A stretch of DNA of 64,000 bases, from contig CAVYXV010000002.1 of NCBI GenBank assembly GCA_963772585.1, positions 62,001-126,000 of the forward strand. Direction: 5' to 3'. The position numbers and the translations under genes are program-made. The notes beneath the pieces are model-generated. The model was not told the origin of the DNA. It did not search any database and saw only the letters and a list, made by a program, of their open reading frames with translations. Numbering within the stretch: the stretch's first letter is position 1; each line of letters starts with the position of its first letter. Below, piece by piece: positions 55,588-64,000 of this stretch. This stretch comes from CAVVXN01 sp963772585. Lineage in GTDB: Bacteria > Planctomycetota > PLA2 > JAEUHO01.

Positions 55588-58500
55588 CTACTCGAAAGAC
55601 TGCACGCTCGCCTTCTTGCCCACCTCCACTTGAGCAGTCCTCTCCTTGACCGTCCCGTCGGCCCGAAGCAGTCGAATCGTGTAGTTGCCAGGGAGCAGCA
55701 CTGCATATCCAACCCAAGGCGCCCACCCGCCTTCAGGCACCGACACCTCAACGAGTTGAGTCCCCGACTCGTCGTACACAGTCAGGCGCGGCGAGGCATC
55801 TGGCTTCACGTCCGGCACATGGACGGAGAGCACGCCTGCGGGGTGCAGACCGACGTCAAACGTGATTCGGTGCGTTCCCGCGCGAAGGACCAGCGCCCGG
55901 TTGCCGGTGGGCGCCATTGGGTAGAGCGCCGGATTCCACTCTGCTGAAGAGAGGCTAGCGATGCGATAGATGCCGGGCGTGAATCCAGACGCCTCGTAGG
56001 TGCCGTCATCGCGGATCGGGACCGTAATGGGGGGCCCGGACTCCGGCATGAACGAGAGAGCGTAGTTCACGCTCGTGCCGCCGTGCTTCGTAACCCGTCC
56101 CTCGACGACGATGCCGCGCGAGAGTTCGATGTCGACGGACTCGACTGGTCGGCCCGCAACGATCCGGATCCCCCCCTGCTCACTCGATGTGAACCCCTGG
56201 GCGGATGCACGCAGCGTGTACGTGCCGTCGGGCACACCCTCGAAGCGGACACGACCAGGTCGGATCCGATGCCCGGGAATCGGGTCACCGCGGCCGACCA
56301 GTTGCATCTCAATCAGCGCGACAGGTTGGCCCTCGCACATGGCCCCAACCTCGAATGTCGGGCCGGGCGCCCCGTCCTCCGGCCGACCGACAAGGTCGCT
56401 TAGGGCACCCTGCAGCCTGATCTCGACATCCTCGTCGCCGGCTTCTGCATCGGTCGAGCCGCCCAGGCCAGCGAAATTCGCGGACACGCGAATCGGCCCT
56501 GTGGGCAGATCGTCCACCGCGAACCGCCCATCGCGGTCCGTCGTGGCTGAGGCCAGGTATCCAGCCCAGGGCATCCCGCTGGCGGCGGTGACGCCGATGC
56601 CATCCTTGGCGCTCACTGTCAGATCGGCGCCTGGGACTACGCGGTCGTGGGCATCCACCACGAGACCAGTAATGGCCGCACCTTCAGGCAAGGTGATGCG
56701 CGTCTCAGCGACATCTGCCAAAGCAGGCTGGACCTGAACGAACGTAGTCGCGTGCCCGGGGGCTGATGCCCTCACGAGAATCTGCTTCTCCGTGAGGTAG
56801 GTCCATTTCTCGGGCCAGTAGAGTGTTGCGCGTCCAGCGCTGTCCGTCCAGATGCGCTGGTGTGGTTCCCAAGTCAGAATGAGTGCGTCGGCTATGGGAC
56901 TCCCAGCCGCGTCTACCACGAGGACCTTGGCGCTTGGCGCGTGGGGCGCCTCCAGTGCGATGTTCCCGAGGTCTTTGACCTCCCCTGCCCTCACGGTGAG
57001 TTGCACCTTCGCTTGCTCGGCAACGAAGTGCCCTTGGCCTCGGAAGGCGAGAAAGCGACGAGCCAAGAGTTCGACATCGACGGGCCGCGAACGCGACGCC
57101 CGGATCCCCGTGAGGCGGAAGAGACCGTCGGAGTCTGTTGTCAAGAGGCTGGTTGAGAGATCGCGCAGCGCGGGCGGCAACTGATACTGGTCGTGGCGCC
57201 CCTCGCTCCACGCCCACATCTCGACACCGCGGGCCGGTTCGCCGTCCGGCCCTACAACTCGCCCCGTCAGCGTCGCCCCGGGCCACAGGCGGATCGTGAT
57301 GTCCAGCGCCGCCTCGTCGGGTAGAACGGGGACCTCGTGATGCCCGGGAACGAACCCATCCTTGATGACGCTCACGTTTCCGAAGATCGGGCCCAGGCCG
57401 CCCCCACCACGAACGCACAGCTCGTGGAAGCCGCGGGCGGGAACATGGGCGATGGCGAACGTGCCATCACTCGCACTCTTCGTCTCTGCGAGAATGCGCC
57501 CGTACGCGGCGGTACGCAGGCGAACGCCATCGTCACGCTCAATGCGGTCTGCTCCGCCCTCCATCGACCAGACCACTACGCGCGCCCCGGCGACAGGGCG
57601 GCTTGAATCTTCCTCGAGCACCAGGCCTCGGACGGTTGCGCCCCGGATCATGACCAAGTCGAACTGCGCCACCTCGCCCGGATTCAGGCGCGGCAGGCCC
57701 TGGTTCGAATCTGAGCTGCTGGCGTCCAGGTACAGCGGCGCGAATCCCTCGTGTTCAACCATGACCGCCAAGCGCCAAGCAAATCGGACATCAGAGTCCG
57801 TGGGAGCAGCGGGGATCCCCGGAAGCGTGTATCGACCGTCCCCATCCGAGCGCGCCTGGATGCTGAACGTCATCGCATCCAGTGCGATCTGCGCGGTCAG
57901 AGCAGCTCCCACAATGGGACGACCACCTGCATCCATGACGCGCCCAGACAGCTGTGAAGCCTCAGCCACTACGAGGCGGAGTTCTGCGCCAGCACCAACG
58001 CCGCGGCGCGCCGCAAGCAGACCATCGTTGGTGCGTGCGATCACTGTATAGGTCTCACTCACATCCCGCAGGGCGAGGCGAAACTCACCATCAGCTATGG
58101 AGACTGCAGCGGGAACGCCCATCGACTGATCCACGCTGGCCGCATCGATTGGTTGGCGAACAGACGCGGGGACTGCATAGAGATGCGCACCAACCACCGG
58201 CGTCCCGGCCGCGCTGACTACCACACCAGTGATCGCTGGGGACACGTCCTGCACAGGCGCGGCCTCCAAGGTTCCGGGTGCTTCAGCATGTCCTCTGAGG
58301 CTTGGCCCGCCGCTCCCGGCGCCGGTGGCCGCTGTGTTGGAAGCTGTGTTGTGCGGGTCTCGGGACTGCTGGTTCCAAACGCCCACGTGGACTAGGGTCG
58401 CTACCACCCCGCCAAGCAGCAGGAGTACGACCAATGCTAGGGCCAGTTTCTTCGCCACGATGAGACCTCCAAGTGCAACCGGGAGCGCGGCGCCGGGGTG

Positions 58501-59037
58501 CGTACCGCTGAAGACCACGGGTACGAGGGCCTTGCGCCAAGCGTGCCGCTCGTCCTGGTCAAGCAGCACACGCAACTCGGAGAGTCCCCTTCTCACCCGC
58601 GAGCGAGCAGTCTCGACGGGCACACCGAGACGCACCGCGACCACCCGGGGCGGAAGATCATCCATGAAGCGAAGTAGGATGGCTGTTCGAAAGGGCTCTC
58701 GGAGCGCGAGGACGGCGGCGACAAGCCGGCGGCCGGTTTCCGCACGCTCCACCGCGTCGATGGTCGCTTCAACCCTCTCGTCCTTGGCAGCCGACCGCTC
58801 CCGCGCCCTCACGCGGCTGCGGCGTCGTAGGACGTCTGCGGCTCGGCGACGCGTTACCGACGCGAGCCAGCCACGTAGGCGGCGCGGATCATCAGGCCCC
58901 TTCTGGAGCGCCGCTACCCAGACGTCCTGCTCGACGTCCTCACATGCGTCGTCCCCGAAGAGCGCAGCCCTGGCGAGGCCCCGGACGAAGCCGGCCTGGG
59001 CCAGGAGATCGCTGGCGGGGGGAGTTCGGTCGCCCAC
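55588..59037 (-). CDS. ECF-type sigma factor fused to a membrane-spanning tail of Ig-like/carboxypeptidase-regulatory repeats
   Basis: A 1,149-residue fusion. Residues about 12-75 are sigma region 2 (ACEDVEQDVWVAALQ), and 103-155 are region 4 with a helix-turn-helix (PPRVVAVRLGVPVETARSRV). A membrane helix lies at about 195-218. The remaining 900 residues should be outside the cytoplasm and consist of repeated carboxypeptidase-regulatory-like beta domains, each marked by a phrase such as LSGRVMDAGGRPIVGA or ITGLVVDAHDRVVPGA. Sensing outside could be transmitted to the sigma domains or release them by proteolysis (inference). A GTG start six bases after TATTCT suggests a leaderless message. 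No anti-sigma gene adjoins. Confidence 0.88.
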   Translation of the reverse strand: MGDRTPPASDLLAQAGFVRGLARAALFGDDACEDVEQDVWVAALQKGPDDPRRLRGWLASVTRRRAADVLRRRSRVRARERSAAKDERVEATIDAVERAETGRRLVAAVLALREPFRTAILLRFMDDLPPRVVAVRLGVPVETARSRVRRGLSELRVLLDQDERHAWRKALVPVVFSGTHPGAALPVALGGLIVAKKLALALVVLLLLGGVVATLVHVGVWNQQSRDPHNTASNTAATGAGSGGPSLRGHAEAPGTLEAAPVQDVSPAITGVVVSAAGTPVVGAHLYAVPASVRQPIDAASVDQSMGVPAAVSIADGEFRLALRDVSETYTVIARTNDGLLAARRGVGAGAELRLVVAEASQLSGRVMDAGGRPIVGAALTAQIALDAMTFSIQARSDGDGRYTLPGIPAAPTDSDVRFAWRLAVMVEHEGFAPLYLDASSSDSNQGLPRLNPGEVAQFDLVMIRGATVRGLVLEEDSSRPVAGARVVVWSMEGGADRIERDDGVRLRTAAYGRILAETKSASDGTFAIAHVPARGFHELCVRGGGGLGPIFGNVSVIKDGFVPGHHEVPVLPDEAALDITIRLWPGATLTGRVVGPDGEPARGVEMWAWSEGRHDQYQLPPALRDLSTSLLTTDSDGLFRLTGIRASRSRPVDVELLARRFLAFRGQGHFVAEQAKVQLTVRAGEVKDLGNIALEAPHAPSAKVLVVDAAGSPIADALILTWEPHQRIWTDSAGRATLYWPEKWTYLTEKQILVRASAPGHATTFVQVQPALADVAETRITLPEGAAITGLVVDAHDRVVPGADLTVSAKDGIGVTAASGMPWAGYLASATTDRDGRFAVDDLPTGPIRVSANFAGLGGSTDAEAGDEDVEIRLQGALSDLVGRPEDGAPGPTFEVGAMCEGQPVALIEMQLVGRGDPIPGHRIRPGRVRFEGVPDGTYTLRASAQGFTSSEQGGIRIVAGRPVESVDIELSRGIVVEGRVTKHGGTSVNYALSFMPESGPPITVPIRDDGTYEASGFTPGIYRIASLSSAEWNPALYPMAPTGNRALVLRAGTHRITFDVGLHPAGVLSVHVPDVKPDASPRLTVYDESGTQLVEVSVPEGGWAPWVGYAVLLPGNYTIRLLRADGTVKERTAQVEVGKKASVQSFE

Positions 59038-59043
59038 AACTAC

Positions 59044-59049
59044 AGAATA
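59044..59049 (-). promoter_or_regulatory. -10 box of a probable leaderless promoter
   Basis: On the reverse strand TATTCT, then six bases, then the GTG start of the sigma-factor fusion. Confidence 0.5.
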
Positions 59050-59086
59050 GTCGTCGCGGGGCGCCTATCCGGTCCCGGTGCCCCCT

Positions 59087-59205
59087 CTACCGCACCTCCC
59101 CCTCGAGCAGCACCCGCCCATCCGGGTCGTGCAGCGTGACCCGCACGACCTCCCCATCGGGGAGCCGCCGGTCGATGCGGATCTGCCGCGCGACCCTCCA
59201 GACGC
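59087..59205 (-). pseudogene. C-terminal remnant of an unknown protein
   Basis: Reverse-strand frame reading WRVARQIRIDRRLPDGEV, then TLHDPDGRVLLEGEVR and a stop. It looks like the end of a beta-rich exported protein. It is broken off exactly at the repeat cluster at 59,206. Confidence 0.35.
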
Positions 59206-59257
59206 CATGCGGAGCTCCGCATAGCGTGTGCTATGCAGAGATCGGGACTATGCGGAG
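59206..59257. repeat. Cluster of four TATGCGGAG-like nonamers
   Basis: CATGCGGAG (59,206-59,214), the inverted copy CTCCGCATA (59,215-59,223), TATGCAGAG (59,232-59,240) and TATGCGGAG (59,249-59,257). The first two form a perfect 16-bp palindrome at 59,207-59,222. GCATAGC and GCTATGC at 59,219-59,236 form another hairpin. Confidence 0.65.
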
Positions 59258-59378
59258 AGGCTTGGCCCAACGGCACCCATGACCCCAGATAATCGGCCTC
59301 TCGGCAGGGCATGTCTTCCCTTCACTCCACATAGTCGGCACGCTCCTGAACGGCCTTCCGGCCGGAAAGGAGCATCTC

Positions 59379-59543
59379 ATGCCCACCCACAGAGTCTGGA
59401 CTGCTGAGACTCTCTTTGGAGCCTACGAGGAGTCCCGTGCCATGATGTGGTGGTCGCGATGCAGACTTTGCGGCGCCTGCGCGCCGAGCCCATGCATCTT
59501 GCCGGCTCCTACTCGCCGATCGAGGAGGAGGACGAGGACCGCT
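59379..59543 (+). pseudogene. Small unrecognised gene with an apparent frameshift
   Basis: ATG with AAAGGAG six bases upstream. It begins MPTHRVWTAETLFGAYEESR; protein-like sequence then continues in another frame as VVVAMQTLRRLRAEPMHLAG and ends with a very acidic tail (EEEDEDR). Joined it would be about 54 residues. A small mobile-element or regulatory protein is possible; no family recognised. Confidence 0.3.
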
Positions 59544-59619
59544 GACGTGGCCGCACAGGCACGTCGAGCGTGCCTACCCAGCCGAGCGCACCCCAATCGA
59601 CACCACTTCGCACCCCCCA

Positions 59620-59851
59620 CCCGTCCAGCCCAGGCCGCGGCGTGATACGCCTCGAGATGGAACGCCCCGTTGGCGGCGAGGATGGCGACCCGCGCGCCGG
59701 GTTCGGGCGCTTCGCGAAGCAGTGCCGCCGCGAGATGCGATACGCGGCGCCGAAGTCGGTCGTAGTCGTAGCGACTCCCACGCTCCTCCACGGCGATCCG
59801 GTCACCGTGCCTCGCGGCGGCTTTGGTCAGGAGTTGGGGGATCGTCTGCAC
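59620..59851 (-). pseudogene. N-terminal fragment of an AMP-binding acyl-CoA synthetase
   Basis: About 77 codons beginning MQTIPQLLTKAAARHGDRIA, followed by SRYDYDRLRRRVSHLAAALL and ARVAILAANGAFHLEAYHAA, the start of AMP-dependent synthetases. Coding character ends near 59,620, next to the small gene and repeat cluster, so the rest was lost in a rearrangement. Confidence 0.65.
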
Positions 59852-59914
59852 GGGACCTGGGAGCCTCCCCCGCGCTGGCCTGGCGTCTCGGGCGAGGATC
59901 GGCCGACGGCGGTC

Positions 59915-60190
59915 CTACGCCTCGGCGTCCTTCAACACCTCGCCGGCCTCGGTGTCGTCCACGACGGATTCGACCACGAAGTCGATCATGTCGGCCCACT
60001 CGGAGATCCACCGGAAGATCGCCTTCGCATCTTCGGTCTCGGCGAGCATGAAGCCCCGGCTGTGGCTTGCGGTGAACCACCGCCCCAGCAGGTCCACCCC
60101 CTCCTGCGGAGGCGCCCCGGTCTCCAGGAATCGCGAGACCCGCGCCGCGTAGTCGCGATGCGTCAGGCGAAAGGTGACCATGAACTTCAC
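59915..60190 (-). CDS. DUF3303-like small protein
   Basis: A 91-residue cytosolic protein with the pattern of the DUF3303 family: MVTFRLTHRDYAARVSRFLE, then GRWFTASHSRGFMLAETEDA and WADMIDFVVESVVDD. This is a ferredoxin-like fold of unknown function. The GTG start follows GGGAGGG. The truncated synthetase lies downstream. Confidence 0.75.
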   Translation of the reverse strand: MKFMVTFRLTHRDYAARVSRFLETGAPPQEGVDLLGRWFTASHSRGFMLAETEDAKAIFRWISEWADMIDFVVESVVDDTEAGEVLKDAEA

Positions 60191-60299
60191 GGGCGACCCT
60201 CCCTCGGCGTCGTGGACGTGCCCGTCGGAGCAACGAGCGGGAACGGTAGCGCTCGGTCAGGGCCCTGTCCACACGGCCCGCTCCGAGGGTTCGTGCCCA

Positions 60300-61085
60300 T
60301 CACCGGCTCGCGGGCTGTCGTGCGGGCGGTGGGTGGAGGAGGAGTTGCTTGGCCTCGACCAGGCAGCCATTCTGCGCGAAGACGCGGGCCATCGCCGTGT
60401 TGCGGACGTCGGTGGAGCCGACATAGCGCAACGCGCCGGCCTCCGCGAGAAGGTGGAGCCCCGCCGCGTGCAAGGCACGGCCGAGTCCGCGACCGCGGTG
60501 CGACGGAAGGACGCCGACGTAGGACATCGTGCCCTCGCGCCGCTCTCCCTTCCACACGGTGGGCAGGACGACACCCAGGGGCTCGCCCTCCTGCAACGCG
60601 ATCCGCCAGAGGGCGGGGTCCAGGTCGCTCCCGGTGTCGGCGACCAGCGTCCCCCACTCGCGCCGCGCGTCGCGATCGGGACCCTCGAAGGGATCCCCCT
60701 GAGAGGCCTCCCAGAGCACGGGGAGGAAGGCCTCGTGTCCGACCTCGGCGAGGGACCGCCACGCGAACGGCACGGTGCGGGGCAGTCCCCCCCTGAGGTC
60801 GCGCCTCACGAACAGCTTCTCCCGATGCACGATGCAGCCGCGTCGTAGCAGCTCCGCATTGAGCCGCGACCGGTCCGGCGTCTCCCACGTCACCACGAGG
60901 CGCTCGCCGGTCGCGACGAAGGCGAGGATCTCGTCGACGACAGGCGACAGATCGTCGTGGGCCGCGATGCTGCACCGCCAGACGACGAGATACCCGGCAG
61001 CGGGGCGGACCATGCGCGCGCAGCTGTCACCCCAAGTGGCCACCCACGCCTCGCCCTCGGTCGTCCATCGCAGGGGACTGCTCAC
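60300..61085 (-). CDS. GNAT-family N-acetyltransferase
   Basis: A 261-residue protein. The C-terminal half is a GNAT domain: TMSYVGVLPSHRGRGLGRAL contains the acetyl-CoA pyrophosphate-binding R/QxxGxG/A motif, followed by VGSTDVRNTAMARVFAQNG. The N-terminal half is less conserved and may be a second, degenerate GNAT fold. The substrate cannot be predicted. The GTG start has TAGGAT exactly six bases upstream, so the message is probably leaderless. Confidence 0.8.
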   Translation of the reverse strand: MSSPLRWTTEGEAWVATWGDSCARMVRPAAGYLVVWRCSIAAHDDLSPVVDEILAFVATGERLVVTWETPDRSRLNAELLRRGCIVHREKLFVRRDLRGGLPRTVPFAWRSLAEVGHEAFLPVLWEASQGDPFEGPDRDARREWGTLVADTGSDLDPALWRIALQEGEPLGVVLPTVWKGERREGTMSYVGVLPSHRGRGLGRALHAAGLHLLAEAGALRYVGSTDVRNTAMARVFAQNGCLVEAKQLLLHPPPARQPASR

Positions 61086-61091
61086 GGGACG

Positions 61092-61097
61092 ATCCTA
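61092..61097 (-). promoter_or_regulatory. -10 box of a probable leaderless promoter
   Basis: Reverse-strand TAGGAT-CGTCCC-GTG. It is nearly identical to the box at 28,108 (TAGGAT-GGTCCC-GTG). Confidence 0.5.
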
Positions 61098-61297
61098 CCG
61101 CCCTGCCCGAGCAGCCCGCCGTCGCTGGAGGACGCTTGCCCCCGGCGGGCGACGGCGCCGTGATCCGGCAGGTCCTGCGAATCGGCCGCCTCTCCCCGAC
61201 CGGTCGGAAAGGCCGCACGTCGCCGGATCGGGCGACTCGTGGGAACCCATCCGCTTCGCCGGTCGGCGGGTGCCCTTCCGGATGTCCGCGGGTCTCC

Positions 61298-62461
61298 TCA
61301 GTCGCCGCCGCCGTCCTCGCCGTCTTCGGCGTCTTCGGCGTCCTTGGCGTCCTTGACGCTTTCGGCATCCTCGGCCTCTTCGCCTGCGCCCCCGTCCGCG
61401 CCGGCCCGCACCTGCGCGCGCGTCAACTCGACCCGCGCCTCGATCTGCTCGAGGGCGGCCGGCGGGAGATCGAACGCCAACACGCGGGCGTAGGTGGCGA
61501 GAGCTTCCTCCGGCACCCCGACCTTGCGCTGGAGCTCGGCCAGACGCAGGAGCATCCAGGGCCGCACGTCGTCCTCCACCGACTCGGATGCCGCAGCTTC
61601 GCGCAGGAGCGGCACGGCGCGGGAGAGGTAGCCGCGCTCCCACGCGATGCGCCCTTCGAGCTCTTCGATCCCGGCGACCACGTCTTCGTCCAGATCCTCC
61701 CCCTGCGCTCGGAGGGCGGTGAGGATCGCCGCTGCGTCCGGGTCTTCCCCCCGGTGCTTGAAGAGCGCCGCCGCGAGCAGGAGGCGGTGCTGCCGTTCGA
61801 AGACGGACAGGGGAAGCGAGGAGTCCTCCGCGTCCTTGCGTAGGGCCCGCGCCGTCTCCACCTCCTCCAGCCACGCGTCGTGCGCCTCCGGCTTCGCTTC
61901 CCGCAAGGCCGTGCGGTACGTCCTGCCGAGCGCGGAGAGCGCGTCGTCGAGCCCCTCGGGCCACAGCTGTCCGAAGCGATGGGTCCAGGCGGTCTGGCAC
62001 AGGGCGTAGGCCTTCTCCTCGGCATCGGTCTCCTGGAGATCCAGGATCTGCAGATACAGGTCCCACCGCACACCGGCCGGGATCCTGGTCGTCCGGGCGG
62101 TCTCGGGATCCACGGTCGCCAGGGGCTTCAGCGGGTTCTCGGCCTTGAGACGCGCCACGAGATCGGCGTCGTGCCCCTCCTTCCAATCGCTTTGCAGACC
62201 CGTGTAGAGGCAGCGTGGGCAGGTCCAGCAGATGCGCAGGAACACCTGATTCCCCGCCGCGTGCCGGCATCCGTCCATGTCCACGCCACCGAAGGTGTTC
62301 GTGCTGTGCCACTCCCACGCCTCGAAGGTGTTGGCGCAGACGGGGCACGTGACGTCGACGTACTCCCCCGACGTCGCATCCGCCCGGTCGCACAGGATCC
62401 CCAGCGGCACCATGATCCCCAGCAGCACCGTGGCACCCAGAACGACCGTGCGGCATCTCAT
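61298..62461 (-). CDS. Secreted zinc-ribbon/TPR protein (DUF2225-like)
   Basis: A 387-residue protein with a signal peptide (residues 1-29). Next comes a zinc-ribbon region: VTCPVCANTFEAWEWHST, DMDGCRHAAGN and ICWTCPRCLYTG, the arrangement of DUF2225 proteins. The middle and C-terminal parts form TPR-like helices (AWERGYLSRAVPLLREAAA). The end is an acidic repeat tail (AEDAESVKDAKDAEDAEDG). Two GGAGG-like sites and TAGGAT (62,486-62,491) lie upstream. Function unknown. Confidence 0.7.
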   Translation of the reverse strand: MRCRTVVLGATVLLGIMVPLGILCDRADATSGEYVDVTCPVCANTFEAWEWHSTNTFGGVDMDGCRHAAGNQVFLRICWTCPRCLYTGLQSDWKEGHDADLVARLKAENPLKPLATVDPETARTTRIPAGVRWDLYLQILDLQETDAEEKAYALCQTAWTHRFGQLWPEGLDDALSALGRTYRTALREAKPEAHDAWLEEVETARALRKDAEDSSLPLSVFERQHRLLLAAALFKHRGEDPDAAAILTALRAQGEDLDEDVVAGIEELEGRIAWERGYLSRAVPLLREAAASESVEDDVRPWMLLRLAELQRKVGVPEEALATYARVLAFDLPPAALEQIEARVELTRAQVRAGADGGAGEEAEDAESVKDAKDAEDAEDGEDGGGD

Positions 62462-62900
62462 TGCGATCCTCCGGATCCTCCCCCCATCCTACGGTCCTGC
62501 GCTCCAGGGGGACGGGTTCCCCTCGGCGAGGCAAGCACCTGACGAGATCGTGCGCCCCGGGGTGTGCAAGCGCGCAACCACCCGATGGAAACCGCGCCCT
62601 GACGGCCCGGGGGAGGGCGATCGGCGCTGCGAGCCCCACCCGAGGTCTCCACCGGAGGCACGGTCGCTCTCCCGCTCGCTCGCTTTCGGTGCGCGCTCCG
62701 CCGTGGAGATCGGTACGTCCCGGAGCGAGGGCGATCGTCCTATTCGTGGCGGGTGTCGGCTGTCGCGAGCGTGCGTCGGCGCGGGGGAGAAGGCATCGGG
62801 GCTTCCCCATCGGGCGCGCGGTGGCTAGGGTGCGGCCGGTCCGGTCGAGGCGGCCCTCGTCGCGATGGCGGGAGCCTCGAGTGGCAGGAAGGGGACGCGC
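62462..62900. other. Divergent intergenic region, no gene recognised
   Basis: 439 bp between divergent genes. The promoter of the zinc-ribbon/TPR gene lies at the left end. A TAGGGT box at 62,825-62,830 could serve the secreted protein on the right. The middle shows short GC-rich complementary segments but no identifiable RNA. Confidence 0.4.
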
Positions 62901-63857
62901 ATGCGGTTCTTCGGCAGCAAGATGTTGGTCCTGCTCGGCACGGCGGTGTCGTGCCTCTCGACGGCCGCTCCCACGGTGGCGGGCGACCTGGGCCGCGGCG
63001 ACGATCCGCAGGTCGTCGCGTGGTGCGAGGGCCCCGTCGTCCTGCCCGCATCGGGGCTCGCCTTCGACTTCCGCGCGCGGATCGCCGTCGCCGGCGACGG
63101 CACGGCGCGCGGAGAGATCGGCCTCCGGTCTCCGGACGGGACCACCGCCTACCAACCGCTGGCCGGCCGCCTCGCGGCGGGAGACGGGGGTGGGGAACGC
63201 CAGAGCCTGCTCATCCTGGTCACGCCGCGGGTCCCGCCTCCGCCGCCGCGACAGGGCGAGGACGTGCCCGGAGACGCGTTCGGCGTGATGGCGCTGCGCA
63301 CGGCCCCCGGCGGGACGGGGATCTCCGTGGACCTCCCGGGTGCCGGCGGCGCCTCGCGGCTTCGCTTCACCGTGCCGGGGCGGATCCGCACGGATCCCGG
63401 CGCCGGCGCCCTGGGAAGTTCGCGTCCGGCGACCGATCCGTGGGCCCACGCCGTCTTCTCCCCGCAGGACGTCACCCTGCGGTCCCCCGGCCGGCTCGCT
63501 CGGTTCCGCGCGCGTTTCGAGGTCGCGCGCAATCACACGGCGAACGGCCTCGTCGCCCTCGGCCCCGCAAGGGACGCGCGGGCGGGCCCCCGATCCGCGG
63601 CCACGCGTCTCGCACCGCCGGCACGGCTGGAGCCCGTCTTCGGCGCGGTCGTCCCCACGCAGGGAACGGGACCGGGCTACATCATCATCCTCTACCTGTC
63701 GCCCGTCGGCGCGCGCCCGGATCTCGCCACGCTCGTGGAGGCGCACATCCGTCCCGATCCGGCACTGCCGACCTGCGACATCTGGGACCTGATGGGCGGA
63801 CATGTGTCGGAGGGGTTCAACGCCCTGGGGGAGATCACGCTCGCCCTCGACCGATAG
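62901..63857 (+). CDS. Secreted protein of unknown function
   Basis: A 318-residue protein. The ATG at 62,901 follows AGGAAGGGG and opens a signal peptide (FGSKMLVLLGTAVSCLSTAA). The mature part looks like beta-sandwich modules, with segments such as FDFRARIAVAGDGTARGEIG and RFRARFEVARNHTANG and a final DPALPTCDIWDLMGGHVSEG. No catalytic motif is visible. Confidence 0.65.
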   Translation: MRFFGSKMLVLLGTAVSCLSTAAPTVAGDLGRGDDPQVVAWCEGPVVLPASGLAFDFRARIAVAGDGTARGEIGLRSPDGTTAYQPLAGRLAAGDGGGERQSLLILVTPRVPPPPPRQGEDVPGDAFGVMALRTAPGGTGISVDLPGAGGASRLRFTVPGRIRTDPGAGALGSSRPATDPWAHAVFSPQDVTLRSPGRLARFRARFEVARNHTANGLVALGPARDARAGPRSAATRLAPPARLEPVFGAVVPTQGTGPGYIIILYLSPVGARPDLATLVEAHIRPDPALPTCDIWDLMGGHVSEGFNALGEITLALDR

Positions 63858-63896
63858 ACCGGCACCACGGTCGCCGGCACCCGCCGTCCACTCGAA

Positions 63897-64000
63897 TCAG
63901 GTCGTTCCCGGACCGCCGAGGTCGGCCAGCACCGCCTGTTCCCGCTCGGCGGTGATGCCGGCACGAGGGAGACGGTCCAGCGTCCTCGCCCAGGCGAGGG
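63897..64000 (-). CDS. 3' end of an unidentified gene (runs off the window)
   Basis: The reverse-strand frame enters from the right edge and reads LAWARTLDRLPRAGITAERE, then QAVLADLGGPGTT and a stop at 63,897. Helical, protein-like, but too short to identify. Confidence 0.45.
   Translation of the reverse strand, partial: LAWARTLDRLPRAGITAEREQAVLADLGGPGTT

Noticed and set aside
61315..61385. Nine-base repeats as a separate repeat element
   Set aside because: They encode the acidic tail of the zinc-ribbon/TPR protein in frame.

Overview
The window is about 64 kb of very GC-rich DNA from a diderm bacterium. It carries BamD-like, LptE-like, AsmA-like, secretin and OmpH-like envelope genes. A sigma factor fused through a membrane segment to a long secreted tail, plus many TPR and zinc-ribbon exported proteins, suggest Planctomycetota or a neighbouring phylum; this placement is inference. 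Several genes have a TAnnnT box exactly six bases before the start codon, so leaderless transcripts look common.

Positions 1-18,000 hold housekeeping genes: recO (5' end missing), a BamD-like lipoprotein, an LptE-like lipoprotein, ftsH, folP, cdaA, cdaR, glmM (reverse), tsaB, alr, a large AsmA-like gene, ruvX, rpsO and pnp. folP and the AsmA-like gene each contain one apparent frameshift. Positions 18,000-31,500 hold a lipoprotein, ygiQ, a Tat-type hemerythrin protein, a tetR/SRPBCC pair with a visible operator, hrpB, an orphan secretin-domain protein, an OmpH-like protein, an XRE-S24 regulator, a TPR protein and a zinc-finger membrane protein. Positions 31,500-39,500 hold hyuB/hyuA, plsY/gpsA and an ABC export pair.

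Positions 39,700-43,200 are the most interesting part. A sigma-54 activator gene (reverse strand) is followed by about 420 bp with four copies of GGGAATCCGG in either orientation, then a well-spaced sigma-54 promoter at 41,368-41,383. After that comes about 1.16 kb with no convincing protein gene, full of UUCG and GNRA hairpins and repeated purine-rich modules, ending in a strong intrinsic terminator at 40,195-40,239. I read this as a large structured non-coding RNA with its own sigma-54 switch. I recognise no known family in it.

Positions 43,354-55,500 form an accessory island beginning at a tRNA-Pro(GGG) gene. It contains remnants of a serine recombinase, two IS66-type transposases, another DDE transposase, an ISL3-type transposase and a complete IS1380-type element with a CTAG target duplication. 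The IS1380 element splits a long, frameshifted Pro-rich gene whose two halves rejoin in frame. Also present are a formylglycine-generating-enzyme-like protein, a zinc-finger protein fragment, a nucleotidyltransferase toxin/antitoxin-like pair with a direct-repeat operator, and a tetR fragment.

Positions 55,588-64,000 hold the 1,149-residue sigma factor fusion, a patch of gene remnants around a repeat cluster at 59.2 kb, a DUF3303 protein, a GNAT acetyltransferase, a secreted zinc-ribbon/TPR protein, a secreted hypothetical protein and the end of a reverse-strand gene. Frameshifts in both housekeeping and mobile genes leave open whether some are assembly errors.
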